The notes under the pieces are model-generated. The model searched no databases, was not told the origin of the DNA, and worked only from the letters and a program-made list of their open reading frames with translations. Shown here piece after piece: positions 8,285-15,613 of a stretch of DNA of 53,296 bases (position 1 is its first letter; each line of letters begins with the position of its first letter). Made by a program: the position numbers and the translations under genes. This DNA is from an uncultured Christensenella sp. (GTDB lineage: Bacteria > Bacillota > Clostridia > Christensenellales > Borkfalkiaceae): the NCBI GenBank assembly GCA_910578765.1, contig CAJTRW010000011.1:3779-57074 (forward strand), read 5' to 3'.

Positions 8285-8542
8285 ATGGAAAACGTTACGC
8301 CACATTCGTTGAATATAGAGCAGTGCAAGCGCATATCCGCGACGGCAATCGAAAGCGTGGACTCTTTTTCGGATAAACAGATAGTTCTTTCCTATTCCGG
8401 CGGCAGAATAGCCGTAACCGGCAGCGGAATGAAAATTGTCAATTTCTCCAAAACAAGCGGTTCGTTTGCGGCTACGGGTGATATAACTTCGGTACGGTAT
8501 TTGGCGAAAGGGCTCGGGCTGAAAAGCAGACTGTTCAAATAA
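8285..8542 (+). CDS. yabP: Sporulation protein YabP-like
   Basis: YabP/YqfC family protein of the mother cell, needed for spore cortex assembly in Bacillus. The 85 residues match the family pattern: HSLNIEQCKRISATAIESVDSFSDKQIVLSY at 6-36 (quoted in part as motif blocks HSLNIEQC and VDSFSD), a GG-turn (SGGRIAVTGSGM) and a second beta repeat (KTSGSFAATGDI). No signal peptide or TM segment. GCGGAGG lies just upstream of the ATG. It is followed without gap by yabQ and then divIC, the conserved order yabP-yabQ-divIC, which supports the weak sequence similarity. Confidence 0.8.
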   Translation: MENVTPHSLNIEQCKRISATAIESVDSFSDKQIVLSYSGGRIAVTGSGMKIVNFSKTSGSFAATGDITSVRYLAKGLGLKSRLFK

Positions 8543-8884
8543 ATGCAAATTTTTATTTTTCTTACCTGCGCGGGCGTCGGTGCGCTAAGCGGCATTGTTT
8601 ATGACGTTTTGTACATAGCCCGTTGCGCGGTATGCGGAGTAAACAAGCAGGCTTATACCGCAAAGGACAGGGTGTTTATCATAGCCTGCGACATATTGTA
8701 TTTTGCGGTTTTGTCGGCGGCTTTCATATTCGTGTCCGTTATGTTCGACTTTTACGAGCTGCGGTTTTTCATGCTGGCGGGCTGCGTTTTGGGTGCGTTT
8801 CTGTATTTAAAAAGTTTCCACGTAATTGTTGCATTTTCCGTAAAAAAAGTTTATAATAAAATTACTTTGAAAAAACGTTCGTGA
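8543..8884 (+). CDS. yabQ: Spore cortex biosynthesis membrane protein YabQ-like
   Basis: Polytopic membrane protein of the YabQ family, required for cortex formation and located in the forespore outer membrane in Bacillus. The 113 residues contain three to four hydrophobic segments (about 2-25, 47-69, 73-100). Family landmarks are visible: G-x-x-x-G-x-x-YD near the start (GALSGIVYDVLYIAR), D(I)LYF in the middle, and YELRFFMLAGCVLGAFLY. It is shorter than Bacillus YabQ (about 211). The ATG abuts the yabP stop, so translation is probably coupled. Confidence 0.78.
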   Translation: MQIFIFLTCAGVGALSGIVYDVLYIARCAVCGVNKQAYTAKDRVFIIACDILYFAVLSAAFIFVSVMFDFYELRFFMLAGCVLGAFLYLKSFHVIVAFSVKKVYNKITLKKRS

Positions 8885-8894
8885 AGGTATTCAT

Positions 8895-9152
8895 ATGACG
8901 CAGGAAAAACGCAACAGAATTATATCCGCAGTAACCGTAAACGCGGTAATATTAATTTTTATTCTGGCGGCAGTTGCAATTTATCAGATAGTAGATATGA
9001 CGGTTATTTCTCGCCGCTATAAAAATTTAAAAGCACAGTACACGGAGTATACTGAAAAAACCGATAACATAAACGCCACTCTCGACTATTACAAGTCTGC
9101 GGAAGGGCTTTTGGATAAAGCTTACGAGTTCGGTTGGGTATTTCAAAAGTAA
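8895..9152 (+). CDS. divIC: Septum formation initiator, DivIC/FtsL-like
   Basis: Small bitopic division protein. The 85 residues have a basic start, one TM helix (about 11-34) and an extracytoplasmic coiled-coil segment (VISRRYKNLKAQYTEYTEK and on), ending in an E-x-G-W motif near the C terminus, typical of the DivIC/FtsB family where the tail aligns with YxEKVARE-type sequences. Position after yabQ is the conserved place for divIC. The stop TAA shares a base with the start of the next gene. Division role is from family knowledge. Confidence 0.78.
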   Translation: MTQEKRNRIISAVTVNAVILIFILAAVAIYQIVDMTVISRRYKNLKAQYTEYTEKTDNINATLDYYKSAEGLLDKAYEFGWVFQK

Positions 9153-10015
9153 TGAAAATTTACGCAATAGACATAGGTTCCAATTCCGTCCGCCTTGCAG
9201 CAATGGCAGACGGAAAAACTTTATTTAAGCGGCTTATAACCACACGCTTGGGCGAGGGGCTGTCGTCAACGTGCATGCTTTCGGCGGAAGCAATAGAACG
9301 AACCGCGCAAGCCGTTTCAAAATTTGTCCGCATTGCGGAAAGCGACGGCGCGGACAAGGTGTACGCGTTTGCGACGGCGGCGGTGCGTTCCGCAAAAAAC
9401 GGCGGCGATTTCGTTTTGCGCGCAAAGCAACTGTGCGGAATTGATATAGACGTTATAAGCGGAGAAACGGAAGCGCTTTGCGGGATTTCCGGCGCGTGCA
9501 ATGGCGGCGACGGGGGAATTATAGACGTAGGCGGAGCGAGTACCGAGGTCAGTATCCGCGCCGACGGTAAAATGCTTTATTCCAAAAGCGTGGACGTAGG
9601 CACGGTCAGGCTTTTCGATCTCGCAGGTCGCGACAAAAGCAAATTGATGAAAACAATTTCCGCAAAGATAAAAGACTACGCTTTATTCGACGCGGGCAGC
9701 TTTTGTATGCACGCGATAGGCGGCACGGCTTCGCGCCTCGGTTCTATTAAGCACGGTTTAAAAGAATACCGTCCGGAAATTACCGACGGCACCGTTTTGA
9801 CGCTTGAAGAAATACTTAATCTTGCGGATAAACTTCTGTCTATGTCCGTCGGCGAGATACGGGCAACAACGATATGCGGAAGCTCTGCCGATATTGTGGG
9901 CGGCGGTTGTCTGTTGACTGCGGAAGTTATGCGGCGGTTCAACGTCGGTGAAATAACCGTATCGGAAAGCGACAATCTCGAAGGCTACGTCCTCTTAAAG
10001 GAGGGGCGGCTATGA
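9152..10015 (+). CDS. Ppx/GppA family phosphatase
   Basis: ASKHA-fold phosphatase that hydrolyses polyphosphate or pppGpp. The 287 residues begin at ATG 9152, which overlaps the divIC stop (TAATG); an in-frame TTG at 9134 exists but the family start is IDIGSNSVRL. Seen: phosphate-1 loop AIDIGSNSVR (5-14), ATAAVRSAKNG (about 74-84), E-rich catalytic block ISGETEALCG (about 101-110), phosphate-2 loop IIDVGGASTE (about 122-131), and a distal GGTASRLGS. Only the N-terminal two-domain Ppx core is present (about 300 residues), lacking the HD-like C-terminal domain of long Ppx. It replaces the S1-domain gene yabR found after divIC in Bacillus. Polyphosphatase versus pppGpp phosphatase cannot be decided. 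Confidence 0.88.
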   Translation: MKIYAIDIGSNSVRLAAMADGKTLFKRLITTRLGEGLSSTCMLSAEAIERTAQAVSKFVRIAESDGADKVYAFATAAVRSAKNGGDFVLRAKQLCGIDIDVISGETEALCGISGACNGGDGGIIDVGGASTEVSIRADGKMLYSKSVDVGTVRLFDLAGRDKSKLMKTISAKIKDYALFDAGSFCMHAIGGTASRLGSIKHGLKEYRPEITDGTVLTLEEILNLADKLLSMSVGEIRATTICGSSADIVGGGCLLTAEVMRRFNVGEITVSESDNLEGYVLLKEGRL

Positions 10016-10725
10016 AGGTTTTTGCAACAGTGCTGTCTCTTGTTTCCGCCGCCGTATTTGCTGTTTTATGCGGCTTGCTTGTTTGGCGCGATTACGGTTT
10101 ATGGGTAATAGCGGTATCCGCCGCAATTTTTTTGGCGTTACCTATTTCGTCCTTCTTGCACGAGCTCGGACATATGCTGTTCGGCGCTATGTGTAAAATA
10201 AAAGCCGTACCCAAATTTTCGCCGTTCGGTGCGTCGTGTTGCCGTTTGATTCCGAAAACGGATAAAAATTTGCGTGCGCGGCTGTTTTTTACGGCTTTCG
10301 GCGGAATTTTTGTAAATTTACTTGTCGGCACGGCTATTGTCTTTATTTCCGTCTATACGCCTGCGCCCGTCTGGCTGATGTTTTTGGTTCCGTCAAACGT
10401 TTATCTGTTTGTTTTGAATTTAATCCCCGTCTGGTTTAATTCGGGCAAGACGGACGGACTTGTCTGTAACGATTTACTCAATAATTCCGACGTCGGAAAG
10501 GTTACCGTTGCGGTCATGACCGCGCAGGCGCAGATACTCGCAGGCAAACCGGCGGAGCAATTAGACAAAAAGCTGCTTTTCGGCGTTCCGCAGATAAGGG
10601 AGGACGACCCCGCATTTATTTCGTTGACCGAACTAAGGTACGAATATTTTAAAGGTAAGGAGGACGAAGCAGAAGCGCAAAAGTATAAGGAAAGACTCGA
10701 AGATTTGAAAAAACAGTATATGTGA
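10012..10725 (+). CDS. Membrane protein with M50-like (site-2 protease) motifs
   Basis: A 237-residue polytopic protein. Hydrophobic segments at about 5-25, 30-48, 90-112 and 118-139. HELGH (50-54) within a TM segment and a distal NLIPV...KTDG block (N136, D148) match the zinc-binding pattern of M50 intramembrane peptidases (HExxH and a third aspartate near a DG turn), so proteolytic activity is plausible. The remaining sequence is divergent and the C-terminal 60 residues are charged and soluble. The ATG overlaps the phosphatase stop by four bases and has GGAGG upstream; the gene ends the yabPQ-divIC operon. SpoIVFB-like processing of a sporulation factor is one possibility, without direct evidence. 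Confidence 0.72.
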   Translation: MKVFATVLSLVSAAVFAVLCGLLVWRDYGLWVIAVSAAIFLALPISSFLHELGHMLFGAMCKIKAVPKFSPFGASCCRLIPKTDKNLRARLFFTAFGGIFVNLLVGTAIVFISVYTPAPVWLMFLVPSNVYLFVLNLIPVWFNSGKTDGLVCNDLLNNSDVGKVTVAVMTAQAQILAGKPAEQLDKKLLFGVPQIREDDPAFISLTELRYEYFKGKEDEAEAQKYKERLEDLKKQYM

Positions 10726-10743
10726 GCGGCTGTTTCGTCGTAT

Positions 10744-10779
10744 AAAAGCCCGCCCGCGGTAATCCGCGGACGGGCTTTT
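10744..10779 (+). terminator. Intrinsic terminator closing the yabP-divIC-protease operon
   Basis: Sixteen-base arms with one mismatch (AAAAGCCCG-c-CCGCGG against CCGCGG-a-CGGGCTTTT), loop TAAT. Confidence 0.88.
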
Positions 10780-10797
10780 AAGATATTTTGCCGTAAT

Positions 10798-10953
10798 TCA
10801 GCTTATTTTATATAGCTTTCCGAAGCAGTGCGGACAAATTCCGCGACAGGTGTCGGCATACGTTTTGCATACGTGATTTCCGCATGTTCCGCACTCTAAA
10901 AACGCGTCGTAAGCGGTAAAGCTTCCGCAAGTAGAATATACAGATTTTTCCAT
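10798..10953 (-). CDS. 51-residue cysteine-rich putative zinc-binding protein
   Basis: Unrecognised small gene. Reading the minus strand from ATG 10953 to TGA 10798 gives 51 residues with eight cysteines or histidine-cysteine pairs spaced like a zinc ribbon or knuckle: C9-G, C21-x-x-C24, H27, C29, C36, C40-x-x-H42-C43. The many cysteines in such a short frame, a stop right before the terminator region and a divergent position to gyrB make it more likely real than chance. No ribosome site is visible; a TATAAT on the minus strand at 11016-11021 could serve as its -10. Other frames here (one of 62 residues on the same strand) lack such structure. Function unknown. Confidence 0.6.
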   Translation of the reverse strand: MEKSVYSTCGSFTAYDAFLECGTCGNHVCKTYADTCRGICPHCFGKLYKIS

Positions 10954-11004
10954 AAAAAAAGCTTGTGCAAAGCCCAAAATTTAATTCATTTTCCACTCAT
11001 TTTG

Positions 11005-11033
11005 TTTACTTTATTATTATAATATGGTATAAT
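11005..11033 (+). promoter_or_regulatory. Promoter of gyrB-gyrA
   Basis: TTTACT (11005-11010), 17 bases, TATAAT (11028-11033); a second TATAAT lies at 11018-11023. The stretch is AT-rich and may also drive the divergent small gene. Confidence 0.6.
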
Positions 11034-11061
11034 AATTTAAAGAAAAAAAAGAGGATGGATT

Positions 11062-12987
11062 ATGCCTGCAAAAATTCAAAGTAATTACGATGCGAACAGT
11101 TTGAAAGCGTTAAAAGGTCTTGAACCGGTGCGTGAACACCCCGGTATGTACATCGGCCCTACCGATGAAAAAGGTCTGCACTGTCTTGTCAGGGAGGTTA
11201 TAGATAACTCAATCGACGAGGCTCTTGCCGGATATTGCGACAGAATAGACGTCGTAATAACCGAGGACGGCTCCTGTTCTGTAAAAGACAACGGCAGAGG
11301 CATCCCCACGGGTATAAATAAAGAGGAAGGCATAAGCGGCGTAGAGCTTGCGCTTACCAACCTTAACGCCGGCGGCAAGTTCGGCGGCGGAAACAAGGCG
11401 GGCGGATATAAAATTTCTTCCGGCTTGCACGGCGTCGGCGTTTCGTGCGTCAACGCGCTGTCGGATACGCTTGTTGCGGAGGTTTGCCAAAACGGTCATA
11501 TTTACCGCCAGACTTATCACTGCGGTATTCCCGAAAAGCCGTTAAAACCGGTCGGTAAAACGAACGCTACGGGAACGACTATTACCTTCCACCCCGACGC
11601 AACCATGTTTGAAACGGTAGAGTTCAATTACGATACCCTCAAAACCCTTTTAAGGGAGCTTTCTTATCTGAATAAGGGACTTACCCTTACGCTGACGGAC
11701 AGGCGCGGCGGAAAGGTCCGTAACGACGTTTTCTGTTACGAGGGCGGCGTCGTGCACTTTATCGAAGATATAAATAAGGGTAAAGACGTTCTTTTCGAAA
11801 AGCCCGTTTATTTCGAAGATTCCGTCGGCGACGACAGGTTTTTGGAAGTGGCTATTCAGTATAACGACGGCTATTCCGAGCAGATTTTCCCTTTCTCAAA
11901 CAATATACGCCAGCCAGACGGCGGCACTCATCTCGACGGGTTTAAAGCCGCTCTTACCAAAGTTATTAACGACGCCGGTAAAAGGCTCAATCTCTTAAAG
12001 GAAAGCGACAAGCTTTCGGGCGACGACGTGCGCGAAGGTATAACGGCCGTTGTTTCGGTAAAAATCGCAGACGCCCAATACGAAAGCCAAACCAAAAGCA
12101 AACTTTGCTCTACGTATGTAAGAAGCTTCGTTCAAAAAGCCGTTACGGATAAATTTGGAATGTATCTGGAGGAGCATCCTTCGGAAACTAAAGTGCTTAT
12201 AATGCGTTGCCTTACGGCCCAGCGCGCGCGCGAAGCGGCAAGACTTGCCCGTGAGGAAACTCACCGCAAGGGCGTGCTTGAAAGCACCAAGCTTCCCGGT
12301 AAGCTTGCGGACTGTTCCGACAAGCGCCCCGAGCTTTGCGAAATTTATATAGTCGAGGGCGACAGCGCGGGCGGAACCGCAAAACAGGGCAGGGACAGAC
12401 GTTTTCAGGCGATTCTGCCGTTGCGTGGCAAAATTCTTAACGTGGAGAAAGTCAGAATCAACCGCGCTTTGGAAAACGAAGAAATAAAAGCCATGATAAC
12501 CGCGTTCGGTTGCGGCATACAGGAAAACTTCGACGAAAGCAAACTCCGCTACGACCGCATTATAATCATGACCGATGCGGACGTAGACGGTTCTCATATC
12601 AGGATACTTCTTTTAACGTTCTTTTTCCGTTACATGCGCCCGCTTGTTGAAAACGGACACGTTTATGCGGCTCAGCCGCCTCTCTACAAGGTTTCCGGCA
12701 AGGGTATACCGGAAACATACCTGTACGACGACAAGGCGCTTGAAGATTTCAGAAGCACATATAAAGGCAAATTCGAATTACAGCGTTATAAAGGTCTGGG
12801 AGAAATGAACAAGGAACAGCTTTGGGAAACCACTATGGACCCCGCAAAGCGTACTCTTGTAAGGATAAACGTCGAAGACGCCGTGGAAGCGGATAAATCG
12901 TTCGCTCTTTTAATGGGCGAGCAACCCGAACTCAGACGCCAGTTTATTGAAGATAATGCGAAGCTCGTAGCCGAGCTTGATATATAA
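11062..12987 (+). CDS. gyrB: DNA gyrase subunit B
   Basis: ATPase subunit of the type IIA topoisomerase that introduces negative supercoils. The 641 residues (Gram-positive length, without the E. coli insert) contain the GHKL ATP site: EVIDNSIDEALAGY, DNGRGIPTG, GLHGVGVSCVNALS; the transducer lysine motif; and the Toprim domain with EGDSAGG, PLRGKILNVEK, DADVDGSHI and QRYKGLGEMN. GAGG precedes the ATG. gyrA follows after ten bases, so the two are one operon. Confidence 0.96.
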   Translation: MPAKIQSNYDANSLKALKGLEPVREHPGMYIGPTDEKGLHCLVREVIDNSIDEALAGYCDRIDVVITEDGSCSVKDNGRGIPTGINKEEGISGVELALTNLNAGGKFGGGNKAGGYKISSGLHGVGVSCVNALSDTLVAEVCQNGHIYRQTYHCGIPEKPLKPVGKTNATGTTITFHPDATMFETVEFNYDTLKTLLRELSYLNKGLTLTLTDRRGGKVRNDVFCYEGGVVHFIEDINKGKDVLFEKPVYFEDSVGDDRFLEVAIQYNDGYSEQIFPFSNNIRQPDGGTHLDGFKAALTKVINDAGKRLNLLKESDKLSGDDVREGITAVVSVKIADAQYESQTKSKLCSTYVRSFVQKAVTDKFGMYLEEHPSETKVLIMRCLTAQRAREAARLAREETHRKGVLESTKLPGKLADCSDKRPELCEIYIVEGDSAGGTAKQGRDRRFQAILPLRGKILNVEKVRINRALENEEIKAMITAFGCGIQENFDESKLRYDRIIIMTDADVDGSHIRILLLTFFFRYMRPLVENGHVYAAQPPLYKVSGKGIPETYLYDDKALEDFRSTYKGKFELQRYKGLGEMNKEQLWETTMDPAKRTLVRINVEDAVEADKSFALLMGEQPELRRQFIEDNAKLVAELDI

Positions 12988-12997
12988 GAGGTGGGTA

Positions 12998-15559
12998 ATG
13001 TCAAAGAAAAAAGTTACGAGCGCCGAGCTTACCGAAGAATTTAAAAAAACTTTAGCAATGACAAAACTTCTGGACGTGGAAGTGGAGGACGAGCTTAAAA
13101 AGTCTTTCATTGCATACGCTATGGCGGTCAACGTTTCCCGCGCCATTCCTGACGTAAGGGACGGCTTGAAGCCCGTTCACAGAAGAATACTCTATTCCAT
13201 GCACGAGTTGGGCTTGTATTCCGACAAAGCTTTCAGAAAATGCGCGCGTATCGTCGGTGATTGCTTGGGTAAATATCACCCCCACGGCGATTCGTCGGTA
13301 TATGACGCGCTTGTAAGACTTGCGCAGGATTTCTCAATAAACTTCCCGCTCATCGAAGGACACGGTAACTTCGGCTCCGTCGACGGTGACCCCGCCGCGG
13401 CTATGAGGTATACGGAGGCAAGGCTTTCAAAGCTTTCTTCCGAAATGTTGCGCGATTTGGATAAGGAGACGGTTGACTTTTATCCTACGTTTGACGACAC
13501 CGGCATGCAGCCGTCCGTTTTGCCGTCGCGTTTCCCCAACATGCTTGTAAACGGCTCCGACGGTATCGCCGTCGGTATGGCTACAAATATTCCGCCCCAC
13601 AACCTCGGCGAGGTAATAGACGGCGTTGTCGCCATGATAGACAATCCCGAAATAGACGTCGACGGGCTTATGCAGTACATACCTGCGCCCGACTTCCCCA
13701 CCGGCGCGCTGATAATGGGCAGAAGCGGTATTAAAAAAGCATATAAAACGGGAAGAGGAAGTATTGTAATCCGTTCCCGTTGCGAAATAGAGGAGTATCA
13801 AAGCGGTAACGCGCAGCGCGTGCGCATAATCGTTACCGAAATTCCTTATCAGGTCAATAAGGCAAAGCTTATCGAAAGCATAGCGGATCTTGTAAAGGAC
13901 AAGCGTATCGAAGGAATTTCCGACATACGCGAGGAATCCGACCGCGACGGTATGCGTATAGTCATAGAGGTTAAAAAGGACGCTAACCCGCAGGTTGTTT
14001 TAAATACGCTTTACAAGCATACCAATCTGCAAATTTCCGACGGACTTATAATGCTTGCGTTGGTTGACGGTACACCCAAAATACTCAATCTCAGAGAATT
14101 CATTTTCTATTATTTAGAGCATCAGAAAGAAATTATCGTCCGCCGTACCAAGTACGACTTGGCGAAGACGGAGGAGCGCGCGCACATTTTGCGCGGACTT
14201 GTAGTGGCTCAGGCAAATATAAACGAGGTCGTAAAAATCTGCCGCGAAGCAACGGATAAAGCCGACTGCGTTAAAAAGCTTACCGCTAATTTCGAGCTGG
14301 ACGAGCGTCAGGCGACTGCGGTTGCCGAACTGAGACTTTACAGACTGTCTCACCTAGAAGTCGATAAGCTTAAAGAAGAACTTGCCCAGCTTGAAGCGCT
14401 TATTGCGGATTTAAAGGATATTCTCGCCCGCGAGTCGCGCGTATACGAAATTATCAAAAACGATTTGCTTGAAATCAAGCGCAAATATCCTTCCGAAAGA
14501 AAGACTGAAATTTCAATCGATTACGACGGAGAAATAGAGGACGCGGATTTAATCCCCGTAGAGCAAGTCGTCGTTTCCATGACGCACTCGGGCTATGTTA
14601 AGCGCCTTCCGGTTGCCGAATACCGCGCACAGAACCGCGGCGGCATGGGTATAACGGCGCACCGTCCCAAGGAAGAAGACTTTGTCGAGAGAATGTTTGT
14701 TTGTTCGTCTCATGACGATATACTTCTTTTCTCCAACCTCGGCAGGGTTTACCGCATCAAGGCTTATGAAATTCCCGAAGCGGCGCGTACCGCTCGCGGC
14801 AGAGCGATTGTAAATATCGTTCAGATTGCTTCCTACGAAAAGATAAATACGCTTATTCCCGTTAAGGACAGTTCTCACGGATTTATAGCTTTCGCAACAA
14901 AAGACGGACTTATCAAAAAGACGAGAATAGGCGAGTTCAGCAGAATTAACCGTAACGGTAAAATCGCAATTAAGCTGAATGAGGGCGACAGCCTTATTTC
15001 GGTCGAATTTACCGCCGGAAAGAGTCAGCTTATGATTGCTTCGCGCTCGGGTAAATGTATACGTTTCGACGAACGCGACGTCCGCGCAATGGGCAGAGAC
15101 ACCGCGGGAGTTAAAGCCATGAAACTCGGCAAAGACGACTGCCTTGTCGATATGCTTGTTGTCGATAAGGATAAGGACGTCCTTACGGTAACCTCCAAGG
15201 GCTACGGCAAGCGTAGCGATCTGGAAGATTACAGGTTCCAGAACAGAGCGGGCAAAGGTATAAAGGCAGGCGTATTTACCGACGTAACCGGTTACCTTGT
15301 CAATATGAAGCAAGTAACAGAAAACGACGACATTATGATAATTTCCGACGGCGGAACTATAATAAGAATGCACTGTTCTGATATTTCACGCATAGGCAGA
15401 AACACCAAGGGCGTAAGGCTTATGCGCCTGAAAGACGGCGAGGTCGCTACGGTGGCAGTCACCGAAAGGGACGAGGAGGAGGAAGCGGAGTCTGTACTTG
15501 CTCAGTCCGGAGAAGCGCAGGTTGCGGAAACCGAAGCTAAAGCAACAACCGAAGAATAA
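12998..15559 (+). CDS. gyrA: DNA gyrase subunit A
   Basis: DNA cleavage and wrapping subunit of gyrase. The start chosen is ATG 12998 with AGAGGTGGG just upstream; it gives 853 residues. Seen: winged-helix breakage domain with the catalytic tyrosine in AMRYTEARLS, the quinolone region HPHGDSSVYDAL in which the positions equal to E. coli Ser83 and Asp87 are still Ser and Asp, a coiled-coil gate, and a C-terminal beta-pinwheel. The GyrA box appears as QNRGGMG instead of QRRGGKG, a variant but placed correctly at the start of the pinwheel, which with the operon supports GyrA over ParC. A glutamate-rich tail ends the protein. A shared terminator follows. Confidence 0.94.
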   Translation: MSKKKVTSAELTEEFKKTLAMTKLLDVEVEDELKKSFIAYAMAVNVSRAIPDVRDGLKPVHRRILYSMHELGLYSDKAFRKCARIVGDCLGKYHPHGDSSVYDALVRLAQDFSINFPLIEGHGNFGSVDGDPAAAMRYTEARLSKLSSEMLRDLDKETVDFYPTFDDTGMQPSVLPSRFPNMLVNGSDGIAVGMATNIPPHNLGEVIDGVVAMIDNPEIDVDGLMQYIPAPDFPTGALIMGRSGIKKAYKTGRGSIVIRSRCEIEEYQSGNAQRVRIIVTEIPYQVNKAKLIESIADLVKDKRIEGISDIREESDRDGMRIVIEVKKDANPQVVLNTLYKHTNLQISDGLIMLALVDGTPKILNLREFIFYYLEHQKEIIVRRTKYDLAKTEERAHILRGLVVAQANINEVVKICREATDKADCVKKLTANFELDERQATAVAELRLYRLSHLEVDKLKEELAQLEALIADLKDILARESRVYEIIKNDLLEIKRKYPSERKTEISIDYDGEIEDADLIPVEQVVVSMTHSGYVKRLPVAEYRAQNRGGMGITAHRPKEEDFVERMFVCSSHDDILLFSNLGRVYRIKAYEIPEAARTARGRAIVNIVQIASYEKINTLIPVKDSSHGFIAFATKDGLIKKTRIGEFSRINRNGKIAIKLNEGDSLISVEFTAGKSQLMIASRSGKCIRFDERDVRAMGRDTAGVKAMKLGKDDCLVDMLVVDKDKDVLTVTSKGYGKRSDLEDYRFQNRAGKGIKAGVFTDVTGYLVNMKQVTENDDIMIISDGGTIIRMHCSDISRIGRNTKGVRLMRLKDGEVATVAVTERDEEEEAESVLAQSGEAQVAETEAKATTEE

Positions 15560-15568
15560 TTTCAAATA

Positions 15569-15606
15569 AAAAAGCAGCGGAGACTTAAAAAGTCTACGCT
15601 GCTTTT
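15569..15606. terminator. Bidirectional terminator between gyrA and the P-type ATPase
   Basis: AAAAAGCAGCG-g-AGACT paired with AGTCT-a-CGCTGCTTTTT, loop TAAAA. Runs of A and T on both sides let it work for both convergent genes. Confidence 0.88.
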
Positions 15607-15613
15607 TAATATT

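Noticed and set aside
10808..10996. 62-codon minus-strand frame upstream of gyrB
   Set aside because: A different minus frame (10798-10953) has zinc-type cysteine spacing and is the better candidate.
14549..15373. 274-codon minus-strand frame inside gyrA
   Set aside because: The gyrA pinwheel on the plus strand accounts for the sequence; the minus frame is compositionally a shadow.
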